This document shows, piece after piece, positions 48,926-59,631 of a stretch of 64,000 nt of DNA (its first letter is position 1; the number at the start of each line of letters is the position of its first letter). The notes below the pieces were generated by a model that was not told the DNA's origin, made no database searches, and saw only the letters and a list, made by a program, of their open reading frames with translations. The DNA comes from Nitzschia sp. DOCU1 (taxonomy: Eukaryota > Bacillariophyta > Bacillariophyceae > Bacillariales > Bacillariaceae), in NCBI GenBank assembly GCA_951394045.1, contig OX595985.1, positions 2,666,001 to 2,730,000 of the forward strand, given 5' to 3'. The position numbers and the translations under genes are program-made.

Positions 48926-49130
48926 AACCTATGTGCAGTAAGGTGACACGTGCCCTGATGACGCTTGTAGTCCAGCTAGTCGAGTGTATTTCTCCTATGT
49001 GAAGTAAGGTGACTCGTGCCTTGATGACACTTTTAGTCGAGCTAGTCGGTTGCATTTTACTTATGTGAAGTAAAGTGACATGTGCCCCGATGTCTCTTGT
49101 AGTCGAGCTAGTCCCTTTCAGTCGAGCTAG
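48926..49130. repeat. First copy of a composite about 50-bp repeat (TGACACGTGCCCTGATGAC family)
   Basis: Three imperfect units of TATGTGAAGTAAGGTGAC-CGTGCC-TGATGACACTT-AGTCGAGCTAGTCG. The same block recurs at 49889-50080 and 50405-50600, so the block was duplicated with the sequence after it. Confidence 0.85.
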
Positions 49131-49640
49131 TCAAATCTATAATATGAAGTGGAAAAATCGAACTTTGAGTCGAGCTAGTCCAATTTATAATATGACGTGG
49201 AAAAATTGTACTTTGAGTCGAACTAATCCAATTTATAATATGACGTGGAAATATTGTACTTTGAGTCGAGCTAGTCAAATTAATAATATGACGTGGAAAA
49301 ATTGTTCTTTGAGTCTAGCTAGTCAAATTCATAATATGACGTGGAAAAATTGTACTTTCGGGTCGAATTAGTCCAATTTTTAATATGACGTGGAAAAATT
49401 GTACTTTGGGTCGAATTAGTCAAATTTTTAATATGACGTGGAAAAAGTGTACTTTGAGTCGAGTTAGTCCAATTTTTAATATGACGTGGAAAAATTGTAC
49501 TTTGAGTCGAGTTAGTCCAATTTATAATGTGACGTGGAAAAATTGTACTTTGAGTCGAGCTAGTCAAATTTGTAATATGACGTGGAAAAATTGTACCCCC
49601 TACAATAAAGTCGCATCGAATCGTGGTAGTTGAAGTTATA
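49115..49640. repeat. 48-bp tandem array, about 11 units
   Basis: The word TGACGTGGAAAAATTGTAC recurs with a 48-bp period (49145, 49193, 49241, 49289, 49337, then 49386 and so on to about 49640). The consensus unit ends ACTTTGAGTCGAGCTAGTC followed by AATTTATAATA. Because 48 is divisible by 3, long repetitive frames appear on both strands; these are not genes. Confidence 0.95.
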
Positions 49641-49659
49641 ATATGACGTGGCAAAATTG

Positions 49660-50880
49660 TACCCCCTACAATAAAGACGTCAATGAGTGCAAATAGGCCT
49701 GTCGTGTTTGAAACGTGTAAAAAAGTTCGTGAAAGGGAGTCTTGTCTGTGGGTCGTGTTCACAGTCGTTTCAACTCTAACATGGAGACTTGACGTAGACC
49801 CCATCACATCACAAGGTCGAAACAAAATTTCCTGAAGACAATGCTCAAATTCAACTTACTGCCCAGAATGGGATGGGAGCCGAAGATGCTCAACCTATGT
49901 GCTGTAAGGTGACACGTGCCCTGATGACACTTGAAGTCCAGCTAGTCGAGTGTATTTGACCTATGTGAAGTAAGGTGACTCGTGCCTTGATGACACTTTT
50001 AGTCGAGCTAGTCGCTTGCATTTTACTTATATGAAGTAAAGTGACACGTGCCCCGATGTTTCTGGAGTCGAGCTAGTCTAGCTAGTCAAATTTATAATAT
50101 GACGTGGAAAAATCGTACTTTGAGTCGAGCTAGTCAAATTTATAATATGACGTGGAAAAATTGTACCCCCTACAATAAAGTCGATAAAGACGTCAATGAG
50201 TGCAAATAGGCCTGTCGTGTTTGAAACGTGTAAAAAAGTTCGTGAAAGGGAGTCTTGTCTGTGGGTCGTGTTCACAGTCGTTTCAACTCTAACATGGAGA
50301 CTTGACATAGACCCCATCACATCACAAGGTCGACACAAAATTTCCTGAAGACAATGCTCAATTTCAACTTACTGCCCAGAATGGGATGAGAGCCGAAGAT
50401 GCTCAACCTGTGTGCTGTAAGGTGACACGTGCCCTGATGACGCTTGAAGTCCAGCTAGCCGAGTGTATTTGACCTATGTGAAGTAAGGTGACTCGTGCCT
50501 TGATGACACTTTTAGTCGAGCTAGTCGCTTGCATTTTACTTATGTGAAGTAAAGTGACACGTGCCCCGATGTTTCTGGAGTCGAGCTAGTCTAGCTAGTC
50601 AAATTTATAATATGACGTGGAAAAATTGTACCCCCTACAATAAAGTCGCATAGAGTCGTGGTAGTCGAAGTTATAATATGACGTGGCAAAATTGTACCCC
50701 CCACAATAAAGACGTCAATGAGTGCAAATAGGCCTGTCGTGTTTGACACGTGTAAAAAAATTCGTGAAAGGGAGTCTTGTCTGCGGGTCGTGTTCACAGT
50801 CGTTTCAACCCTAACATGGAGACTTGCCATAGACCCCATCACATCACAAGGTCGACACAAAATTTCCTATCATGTCGTGT
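49660..50880. repeat. Segmental repeats of about 515 bp
   Basis: A segment beginning GTCAATGAGTGCAAATA and ending CATCACAAGGTCGA occurs at about 49678, 50190, 50710 and again at 51738. It alternates with the TGACACGTGCC blocks, giving a period near 515 bp. Confidence 0.8.
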
Positions 50881-52600
50881 TAGTAACTCGTTTTGTTTCG
50901 CCGCTTTTGATTACAGGATCAAGCTTGCAATGTGACTTATTGTACCTTGTCCAAAGACTCTGCTTCGTGAGCTGATGTCATGTTAGTAATTCGTGTTGCT
51001 TCCGTCACGCCAATTTCGTGTAGCTTCGCCGAATACGATTACGGGTTCCAGATTGCAACGCGACTTATCGTACCTTGTCCAAAGATTCTGCTTTGTGCGC
51101 TGATGTTGTGTTAGTAATTCGTGTTGCTTCCGTTGCGCCATATTCGTTTTGCTTTGCCGAATATGATTATGGGTTCCAGTTTGTAACGTGACTTATTGTA
51201 CCTTGTCCAAAGATTCTGCTTCGTGCGCTTATGTCGTCTTAGTAATTCGTGTTGCTTCCGTCGCGCCCAATCTTTCTTGCATAGTACTTGTTGAAGAAAC
51301 TGATAATATTGTCCAGCGAAGTCCTGTTGTGGTGCGATGTTGTCAACCAATCCAAAATCATTCTTTCCTCAGACAAGCTAAAAGTGAGAGATTCGTTCGC
51401 GTCGTCTAGGAATGCTGTCCAGAGACGTCTCTTTACTACACGTTTGAACAACACCCCGTTTTTCTGATGAATCATGTCCGTTACCGCTCTTTTGACATCA
51501 ATTTCCCCTGGAAATAGATTGACGAAGAGAGAGGGTCGTCGGTTGTTTCAATTGTGGTGCCCCTTGAACATGCAGAGTAAAACAACCCTGGGCAGTGTCC
51601 CTCAAAGCTAAGTGTCCCAGGATCAATGATGATTGATGTTGTCTTGTAAGTAGTTTTGTCATCCGCGACTATTTGCATCGAGTCGTGGTAGTCAAAGTTA
51701 TAATATGACGTGGCAAAATTGTACCCCCCACAATAAAGACGTCAATGAGTGCAAATATGCCTGTCGTGTTTGACACGTGTAAAAAAATTCGTGAAAGGGA
51801 GTCTTGTCTGCGGGTCGTGTTCACAGTCGTTTCAACCCTAACATGGAGACTTGCCATAGACCCCATCACATCACAAGGTCGACACAAAATTTCCTATCAT
51901 GTCGTGTTAGTAACTGGGTTTGTTTTGCCCCATGGAGACTTGCCATAGACCCCATCACATCACAAGGTCGACACAAAATTTCCTATCATGTCGTGTTAGT
52001 AACTGGGTTTGTTTCGCCGCTTTTGATTACAGGATCCAGCTTGCAACGTGACTTATTGTACCTTGTCCAAAGATTCTGCTTCGTGAGCTGATGTCATGTT
52101 AGTAATTCGTGTTGCTTCCGACACGCCAATTTCGTGTAGCTTCGCCGAATACGATTACGGGTTCCAGATTGCAACGCGACTTATTGTACCTTGTCCAAAG
52201 ATTCTGCTTTGTGCGCTGATGTCGTGTTAGTAATTCATGTTGCTTCCGTTGCGCCATATTTGTTTTGCTTCGCCGAATATGATTATGGGTTCCAGTTTGT
52301 AACGTGACTTATTGTACCTTGTCCAAAGATTCTGCTTCGTGCGCTTATGTCGTCTTAGTAATTCGTGTTGCTTCCGTCGCGCCCAATCTTTCTTGCATAG
52401 TACTTGTTGAAGAAACTGATAATATTGTCCAGCGAAGTCCTGTTGTGGTGCGATGTTGTCAACCAATCCAAAATCATTCTTTCCTCAGACAAGCTAAAAG
52501 TGAGAGATTCGTTCGCGTCGTCTAGGAATGCTGTCCAGAGACGTCTCTTTACTACACGTTTGAACAACACCCCGTTTTTCTGATGAATCATGTCCGTAGT
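50655..52600. repeat. About 1.1-kb tandem duplication with nested about 127-bp repeats
   Basis: 50655-51475 matches 51682-52591 (offset 1,027 bp at the left, 1,116 bp at the right because of an extra 89-bp internal duplication around 51925-52013). Inside each copy CTTATTGTACCTTGTCCAAAGA recurs about every 127 bp (50937, 51064, 51190). About 200 bp between the copies (51480-51680) is single copy. The frames 51239-51475 and 52355-52591 (-) could be remnants of a protein but have no recognised domain. Confidence 0.85.
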
Positions 52601-52822
52601 TTCAGTCTTTTATGGCAAAGCCACTCGAATGCACAATTTCAGACCAATACTTCCCGTTCTAGTTTCAGTCTTTTATGGCAAAGCCACTCGAATGCACAAT
52701 TTCAGACCAATATTTCCCATTCTAGTTTCAGTCTTTTATGGCAAAGCCACTCGAATGCACAATTTTGGGGTCAACCATCGTAGATCAATTGTCCTTTATG
52801 GCAAAGCCACGGGAATGCACTA
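52597..52822. repeat. 63-bp tandem repeat, about 3.5 units
   Basis: TAGTTTCAGTCTTTTATGGC starts at 52597, 52660 and 52723, with a divergent fourth unit (TTTATGGCAAAGCCAC near 52793). Each unit contains CGAATGCACAATTTCAGACC. Confidence 0.9.
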
Positions 52823-53465
52823 TTTTTTCATCCACGTTTAGCGACAATCGTTATAACTTCCCTTGATTGTGTTCACTCTCTACCACTCTGGTTTCAGTCT
52901 TATAGCGGAGCCACCGGATATACTATTTTTCAAGACGGTAGACGGACTGACAGCGAAGCCAGCCGATTGGCTGGACTACAACGGCTCCGCAACTTGAGCG
53001 ACTTCGGCCGGTTGCTACCAGATCCCCACTGCGGCGTGGAGGGCTCCCTAACTTACCAACGGTACAACATACCCTTCCTGCCACCCGACACGTCAGGCTC
53101 CAGCGCGCATGCCCCGCTAGTCCAGCGGAACGGTTTTGCGCCACTTGTTGTTTCTGTGAAAAGATCTTGCGCCGCAGAAAAAGATCCGTTCACGAGGTCT
53201 GCGTTGTGTTGCTAAAAGTGCATGCGCACCGAGCTCGAATTCCATGCAGAGCATCCTACTACTAGTAGTAGAAACTACGCTACTAGTAGACGAATTATGG
53301 AAGCTGCGGCCATGAGTAGCTTGTTTTGCATCATGTTCGAAGAATCCATTAGCAGCATACCTACAGGATCGCTTTGATAGCTTGAAGAGCAGAATGGATA
53401 GCTAGGAAACTTCTCCAAGAGGTGTGCACCCCAAATGAAAAGTTTTACACAACCAATCATACCAC
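52823..53465. other. Intergenic region
   Basis: Between the repeat domain and the fucosyltransferase-like gene. It holds a CTACTAGTAGTAGAAAC simple palindromic stretch (53255-53290) and no convincing gene. Confidence 0.35.
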
Positions 53466-54905
53466 CTACCAGGCATATGGTAAGCATTTGTCTTTAAGAC
53501 CGCCGCCAGCTCGTCCTCGCTGTGGTCGCCGACAATCCATGCTTCGATTCCGCATTGCGGGATATGTCCTCTGGGCAAAGGTAGCCCGCTGGTCGGCTGC
53601 CAAGAATTTGACAAACTCCTTGGAATACGTTCGTTCTCCACTGCCCTGCGGCCCCTTGTGACGGAATCGAATCCAAGTTGAATAATTGCAACACCAATCC
53701 TCATAGCTTTCATAACATAGCAGCGTGGGAGGGAGTTCTTGCACTTCTTGAATCGTCGCATTGATCGTTTCTTCTTCCTTGGTTTGCGGTATTATTTCAC
53801 AATAGGCTTTGGAAAGCTTACGCTGCTTGCGACCAAACGCCAAGGACATGGGCGCCGTTTGACTGAATGAACTAGGATTGGCGGCAACGACCACATCGGC
53901 ATGGCTCAGCAAGAACATGTCCATGAGTGTATCCGTCCATCCCTCAAGACAGCTCGAGTAGTCATCCTCGTGATTGTTGCTACTACCACCTTTGTTGTGC
54001 ACCTTGTCGGAAACGCCAAACAAAACACCTTGGCCTTCTTCTCGTCGTCCTTGTTGCGGTAACTCCAATACTGGAATGGGATGCAAGGCATTTCGAAAGT
54101 GTACTATCATGGATGGAGTATCCGTTGCAATGTAAAATAGAGGAGGGGGAATCATCGATTGTGGTTGTAGTTGCTGCTGCTTTTGTAAAAAGTCCTTCAA
54201 CAGCTGACTCACTTGCTCGACCCATAGAGTAGGATTCTGAATCGTTCGTCCCTTGCGCACAAAATCCCCACCTTCGCCGTTTCCAGCACGTACATGAATT
54301 CCAATCACCGTCTTGGAGAGAAAGTTCTTCTGAACAAAAGCATCGATCTGATCCTTGGCACGAAATCGTTGTCGCAACGAATAATACAATTCCAAGTCAG
54401 CTTGTATCTTGTCCCGGTGACAAGGACACGTCTCAGTTTTGTTGCTAGGACTCCTGGCAACCGCAATAAAGCCAGGCACTTCATTGTAAAAAGGAAGTAC
54501 CAGATTGCGAGAAGTCACATGCTGGAGTTCCTCAGGTGACGGAGGTGCAAATAGATAAGAAAAGACTTCAATCGGTCGCTGTTCTCCGCACCACCCCCAA
54601 AACGATCGGAGGGAAAATCCTTTTCGTTTGGCAACGTAGTGTGCCAAGGACATTCGAACGAGACGATGGCCGAGACCGCAACAGGCATAATAATCCACAG
54701 ACGAACGACCTTCGAATTCTTGATTTGTTTCTTGTACAGAGCTGGTAGTTGCCGTAGACAAATGAAGGGAGGCAAAACTGGAAAACCAGGATGACAAATA
54801 TATCACAAGCAGCAGGCGCAACGACCACTTTAGAACACGGAATCGAGATCGTCGTGAAGCAGCAACATTATCCAAATTAGAAATGCCCCCAGGATTCTGT
54901 CGCAT
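53466..54905 (-). CDS. Fucosyltransferase-like (NodZ/GT23-type) type II membrane protein
   Basis: 479 aa from the first ATG at 54905 (MRQNPGGISN); the frame extends seven codons upstream only through a GTG. A membrane anchor at about residues 25-45 (LKWSLRLLLVIYLSSWFSSFA) gives a Golgi type II topology. Motifs are CGLGHRLVRMSLA (acceptor/donor loop near the start of the domain), TVIGIHVRAGNGEGGDF (the H-x-R-x-G-[DN] nucleotide-sugar strand of fucosyltransferases), PLFYIATDTP and LLSHADVVVAANPSSFSQTAP. Together these fit GDP-fucose transferases of the alpha-1,6/O-fucosyl clan; acceptor unknown. The last 30 residues are Arg/Gly-rich and unlike the rest; another frame over the same bases (GIEAWIVGDHSEDELAAV) also looks coding, so a 3' splice or frameshift is possible. 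Confidence 0.75.
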   Translation of the reverse strand: MRQNPGGISNLDNVAASRRSRFRVLKWSLRLLLVIYLSSWFSSFASLHLSTATTSSVQETNQEFEGRSSVDYYACCGLGHRLVRMSLAHYVAKRKGFSLRSFWGWCGEQRPIEVFSYLFAPPSPEELQHVTSRNLVLPFYNEVPGFIAVARSPSNKTETCPCHRDKIQADLELYYSLRQRFRAKDQIDAFVQKNFLSKTVIGIHVRAGNGEGGDFVRKGRTIQNPTLWVEQVSQLLKDFLQKQQQLQPQSMIPPPLFYIATDTPSMIVHFRNALHPIPVLELPQQGRREEGQGVLFGVSDKVHNKGGSSNNHEDDYSSCLEGWTDTLMDMFLLSHADVVVAANPSSFSQTAPMSLAFGRKQRKLSKAYCEIIPQTKEEETINATIQEVQELPPTLLCYESYEDWCCNYSTWIRFRHKGPQGSGERTYSKEFVKFLAADQRATFAQRTYPAMRNRSMDCRRPQRGRAGGGLKDKCLPYAW

Positions 54906-56431
54906 GCTTTTCCACCTTGCTGACACAAGGCGTTGCTAGGAGTAGTAGAAGTTGCGGTTGCCAGCAATTACAATGGTTCGCATTAGACAGGCTTCGGCAT
55001 ACAACGAGCGATGTATGATGATGATGTGACCATCATGCAGCTAAAGTTATTACAACGCGGGCTTTTTTTGGTTCTCGCACAAATTCGTTGCGCGCTCGCG
55101 CACGGCATGCCCTCGCCCCCAAAAGAAAGGGGGAATGTCATATCTCGTGTCCTACCAGGTATGCCCATAGGACAAAACCATAGGACATGTCCTATGCCCA
55201 TACCAGGTAGGACAAATAGGACACAAGCGCGTGATTGAAATTCTCGACTCCTATCTATAGGCGAACACACCAACGAACATTTGCGCCGGCCCACCCCCCA
55301 CATGATATTCAAACGCAACGGCAATTTTGGTGTTCGCCTTGTCAGTTGCAGCGAATGCGACACCTGCAAGTCACGAATTTGCTTTGTCCTATGGCCTCAG
55401 GACCCATAGGACAAATTCTGGGGGAAACAATCCCGAACTCAGAATTTGGGGGTATATCGTGATATCTCGTTCGAGCTCCACGAGCTCTTCGGAAAATTGT
55501 ATATGCCCGCAAACTCCTGATCGATCAAGAGATCTGCAACGTGGTGGTCGTAAATGTATCATACCAGGTACAGACAGTAGGTATAATATGGTATGTGATG
55601 CACCACGTGTCTCTTACGTACCTCTGGACTGACGTACGAGGATGTCAAGCCTCATTCAAGATCGCTCGTCGGTCTCCATGCCCGCTCGTAGCCCTCATAA
55701 TAATGGATAGTTGATTGCTTCACAGGCCTAGTTCACTCTGAATTCAGAAGCAAGTTCGCATACAATCAGTACTATCCTTTACGTGAGAAAAGTGAAATTA
55801 CGATTCACCCGTCAAGCCATTATCATCCTCTCTTTGCGAGTTTGTCTAACCCTTTACTATGAACTTGTCTGCTTCTCCTGCCGCTACTCGTGCACATGTC
55901 ATTCCGTTGATATCAGAGTTGAAGGTGGCGGAGTTGCGTCAAGCACATATAACTCATACAGTAAATGTAAGAACAAACTGCAGTACACTAGAATACCCCT
56001 CTAGACCTAACAAGTAGTTAGAGTAATGAGTACACACAATGGCCTACGTGTAGTACCAACATACCTTAGATACATACCTGGCTGACGTCGACTTGGTCAA
56101 ACATCTGTGGATGCACAGACGGACGGGCAAGGCCGGCACGGCTGACGAGCAATGATGACGACAGTTGCAAGCACGGCAAGCCGTCGACGTCTACTACTGG
56201 ACTAGAAATTCCAAAGGTATCTAGCTATAGACCTTGAAGAGATCCGAGAAGCTAGATCGGTGGGAGTTGTATCCAACACATACAGGATGCGTTGAGGAAA
56301 GACTCCGGTGGTCTAGGAGCGATAGAATCAGCGATAACTTTAGATCTCACAATTATTTCCACTACAACTTTTTCATCGTACTTTCAGCGTAGTGCACAGT
56401 GTTAACACTCCACGTTACACGCGTGAGCAAG
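54906..56431. other. Intergenic region with a 25-bp inverted repeat
   Basis: At 55149-55173 and 55189-55213 arms beginning GTCCTACCAGGTATGCCCAT pair with two mismatches around a 15-bp loop that itself contains AGGACATGTCCT. A related CCATAGGACAAATTC word recurs at about 55400. Probably remains of a small transposon. The right part may include the decayed LTR/leader of the truncated gag gene. No convincing gene. Confidence 0.45.
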
Positions 56432-57010
56432 ATGAAGATTGCAACCAGCATCCCTAAGAAGGCCGCTGCCAAGAAGCAGGGCTTTAAGTCAGCGCTGATC
56501 AGCATTGAACGGCCTGAGCCAAAGGAGCTCAAGGATGGTGCGTACAGTCAATATGACTTGCGTATTGATCCAAAGGATAAAAAGTCCTTGACGCGACGCG
56601 TCAAACAACCGCATTTCACTGATGGAACGCCCGAAGAGTGGTTCCTATTCCTTATTGGACTTAAGGATGTGATCGCGGGTCAGGACCTAACTACGGGACC
56701 TCAGCAATACGCTTTAACACGCAATTTGCTGAAAGGCCAGGTATTGGCGGCTTTCAATGCGAAGGCCTCAGAACTCAAAGCCAAAAACCCTGATAATTTC
56801 GAGAAATGTTTGCACGCGGTTACGGCCTATGTCCTCCCAAAATGCGCGGTGCAACTTCAAAAGCGTTATATGCGTCGGATCTGCCAAAAGCCCCCGACGA
56901 TGACGATGAAGGCGTATGTAGCTCGGTTCCGCGAGCTGAATAAGCAATCTGCCAAGAAACGGACCGATCCATATTTCATAAAAATTTTTAGCATAGATTT
57001 CCCCCGGTAA
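56432..57010 (+). pseudogene. Truncated retrotransposon gag fragment
   Basis: 193 aa from ATG 56432 (MKIATSIPKKAAAKK). The stretch TDGTPEEWFLFLIGLKDVI...LTRNLLKGQVLAAF...YVLPKCAVQLQKRYMRR...TMKAYVARFRELN matches the capsid-like Gag type seen in diatom LTR elements. The frame stops shortly after RTDPYFIKIF in AT-rich sequence at about 56985, where unrelated DNA begins; no zinc knuckle, protease or polymerase follows. It is a different Gag from the one at 58033. Seen: truncation. Inferred: disruption by later insertion. Confidence 0.65.
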
Positions 57011-57885
57011 GTGATGCCAAAGTACGCCGTTTCGGATAAACGGGTCATTTATACCCCCCAATAAGTGATGCTCTTATGGGGCCGACAGATAAACAGGCAA
57101 TTTATACCAAACCACAAAATATCAATCAGAAGAGCATTCAAACATACAATTGCAAATATGTTTATGCAAAGTGCTTCCACTCCCGCCGAACCATTCGATC
57201 AAATCCACAATGCCGATGTCCACAACTACAACAAGGACAAAACAATGCCTTCATTTACCGCAACTTCACCATTGCTCAACGTTTCGATCTCCCAAAGTAG
57301 TTTAGTGATAACCCAAGCACAGTGATCATTTGCACGGTCAAAGATGGGTCCGACGCTAAAGAGAGAGCGAGCGCCAAAGCAGCAGTGAAAGCAACAATCA
57401 ACTTGTTGTTTCTTTATCAGTCTGCGGTCTCAAAACAAATGCCATGCCCGACGCCTCCAAATCCGACAGCAATGCCACATATCATGGGATAAAGGGATGT
57501 GAAGGAAGCAGGGGGGCGGGATTGTAATGTCGATCCAATTGTCGTTGGCAAGAAAGGATTATCACATCGTCCTCGTTGTTGCCAGTTCTGCCGACCAAAA
57601 CGAATAAATATTTAAGGTATGAGTATATGTCTAGTATCAACGTCACTACGTAGGAATAGCTAAAATATCAGGGGGAAATATCCATGACGCGGTTGGTGAT
57701 GCGAAGCGAAGAGCCCCATAAACTTCCGCCATAAATCATAAACGGCCAGTTTACCCCCCAAAAATATGGGCCCGATTATTAGTGATGCTCTTACATGCTG
57801 GTGGGATTTTTGTTTTAGTACGTCTGTCTTCCGCTCTCTTCGGAGAAATGCTTTAGCGCGAGGCAAACGAGACCCACGGAGAGAA
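57011..57885. other. Repeat-derived spacer between gag fragment and copia element
   Basis: TTTATACCCCCCAATAAGTGATGCTCTTA (about 57048-57077, broken here by description: a T-rich lead, a C6 run, then AAGTGATGCTCTTA) has a related copy around 57752-57795 (GTTTACCCCCC ... TTAGTGATGCTCTTAC). This suggests an inserted non-autonomous element bounded by these words. No gene recognised. Confidence 0.4.
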
Positions 57886-58004
57886 TGTTGGGGCGATTCC
57901 GAACGGCCAACCGGACCCACATTCTACGACCCCTTTGTTACCGTAGTGTCGAATAACGCGTCATAATTTACATTATCGTACTATCGATCTACTGTATTAC
58001 AACA
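57886..58004. repeat. Candidate 5' LTR of the copia element (119 bp)
   Basis: Starts TGTTGGGGCG and ends TTACAACA, giving the 5-bp inverted ends TGTTG/CAACA normal for copia LTRs, and lies 28 bp before the gag ATG. The 3' LTR is outside the window, so this cannot be confirmed by a second copy; no clear primer-binding site was recognised. Confidence 0.4.
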
Positions 58005-58032
58005 GTTTATCTATACCCATTAGCTTTTGACC

Positions 58033-59631
58033 ATGGTGATCACTGCGAATCAAATCACGGCATTCTTTATGGAGCCAAACCAGATGGCCTGTACTGTCGA
58101 AGCCATCAACGCGATGCAAGGTGAGGGCATTAGCGCCCCTGGTGACCTCACTGAGTTTGAAGAAGAAGATCTCGACAAGATCTCTTCCAACCTGAAGAAG
58201 TTGACCCCTCCTGTGATCCTAGGAGCTAAGTCGCTCCAGCGTTTGATCCATACCGCGGATCTCATTCGCTACTACGAGATTGTTGGCCGTGACTTGACTG
58301 CTGCTAACATTTGCTGGATCAACGTTGGCAAGAACTTCGTGCCAAGTTGGAAGGCTCTTTGCGCGCGCGCCAAGGATGATGACCCTGAGACGCCCAAGAT
58401 TACTAGGTCGCTCTCTATCATCAAGTTTACTGAGGTCTTCCCAGACTTCCTCAGTCGCATCTCTGGTGTGCGAAAGATTCCCCTGGTCTATGTGATCCGT
58501 ACCAAGGTGAATCCCGAGCCGGCTGCCTGCCCGGCTGCTGCAGCTAACGTCCCATATGCCGACTCCTACAACTCCTTGGAAGAGGAGCTCATCGATCGAG
58601 CCAGTCATACTCATCCTTTGTTTCAGGAGGACAACGCCAAAGTCTACTACTATCTTGAGGAGGCAACTAGGACTACTAGTTATGCTGCGTCCCTGAAGCC
58701 ATTCCAACGAACCAAGGATGGCCGCTCTGCTTATTTGGCACTCGTCAGCCAATACGCTGGCGTTGATAAGTGGAAGGCAGAGCTCAAACGACAATCTGAG
58801 CTCATTGTTACCCAAGAATGGCGCGGCCAGAGCAACTACTCCCTGGAGAAGTTCGTTTCAATGCACCGCAACGCCTTTGTCTTGATGACACAATGTGCCC
58901 AGCACGTGCCCTATCAGCTACCCAACGAGTCGACCCGAGTCACCCACCTGCTTGACAAGATTCAATGCAGTGATGCCGCTCTTCAAGCTGCCATGGCCCA
59001 AGTCCGGTTGGACACTCATCCGACTACTGGCATGGCAAATGATTTTGAAGCGGCTGCCTCTTTCATCTTACCGCACGATCCCGTGGCAAGGAAGCGAACT
59101 GACAACAAGAAAGGGGGCATTGGTGGTGTTGACATTAGCGAGGTGGATGGACATGAATCTCCATCTGTCCTAACCAAGGCATCGAAGGGCAAGACCGGTG
59201 TTGAGCTGCGCTTCTACACTCACGCCGAGTATAAGAAACTTTCTAAAGAGCAGAAGGACGAACTTCGTGCTCATCGAGATCAACGCCAAGCCAACGGCCA
59301 GAGCCGCAATCTCTTGGCCAAAGACAAGTCGCGTGGTGGCTCGGGAAAACAACCATCCTCGAAGAAGGTGAAGACGATGGTGGCCGCCGCGGTGGCAGAG
59401 GAACTCAAGGCCCGTAACGACCATGCCAACCTTGATCAGCAGTTCAAAGAGTACATTATCTCTGTTGTGAACTCTGCTCATGGCTCGGCACCTTCGGCCT
59501 CGTCGACCGGTATCCTCAAGAAGAATGTCACCATTTCTTCTTCCATCGCAGCAGACTCCAACGACTCGAAGCCACCAGCCATTTCCATCAACGACATCAT
59601 CAAGCGCGCCCAATCGGCCAAGAAGGACTGA
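58033..59631 (+). CDS. Copia-type Gag polyprotein
   Basis: 532 aa from ATG 58033. The N-terminal part has a SAM-like helical region (ISAPGDLTEFEEEDLDKISSNL), the middle a capsid-like helical domain (YLALVSQYAGVDKWKAELKRQ...YSLEKFVSMHRNAFVLM...TRVTHLLDKIQCSDAAL) and the C-terminus a basic Ser/Lys-rich tail (KKVKTMVAAAVAEELKARND). No CCHC zinc knuckle is visible. It would form the particle that packages element RNA in the cytoplasm. It ends ...RAQSAKKD-UGA and the same frame continues into pol, with C after the stop (UGAC), a comparatively leaky context. Confidence 0.85.
   Translation: MVITANQITAFFMEPNQMACTVEAINAMQGEGISAPGDLTEFEEEDLDKISSNLKKLTPPVILGAKSLQRLIHTADLIRYYEIVGRDLTAANICWINVGKNFVPSWKALCARAKDDDPETPKITRSLSIIKFTEVFPDFLSRISGVRKIPLVYVIRTKVNPEPAACPAAAANVPYADSYNSLEEELIDRASHTHPLFQEDNAKVYYYLEEATRTTSYAASLKPFQRTKDGRSAYLALVSQYAGVDKWKAELKRQSELIVTQEWRGQSNYSLEKFVSMHRNAFVLMTQCAQHVPYQLPNESTRVTHLLDKIQCSDAALQAAMAQVRLDTHPTTGMANDFEAAASFILPHDPVARKRTDNKKGGIGGVDISEVDGHESPSVLTKASKGKTGVELRFYTHAEYKKLSKEQKDELRAHRDQRQANGQSRNLLAKDKSRGGSGKQPSSKKVKTMVAAAVAEELKARNDHANLDQQFKEYIISVVNSAHGSAPSASSTGILKKNVTISSSIAADSNDSKPPAISINDIIKRAQSAKKD

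Noticed and set aside
49115..49640. CRISPR-like array
   Set aside because: The 48-bp units are contiguous, with no unique spacers, in a eukaryotic nuclear context.
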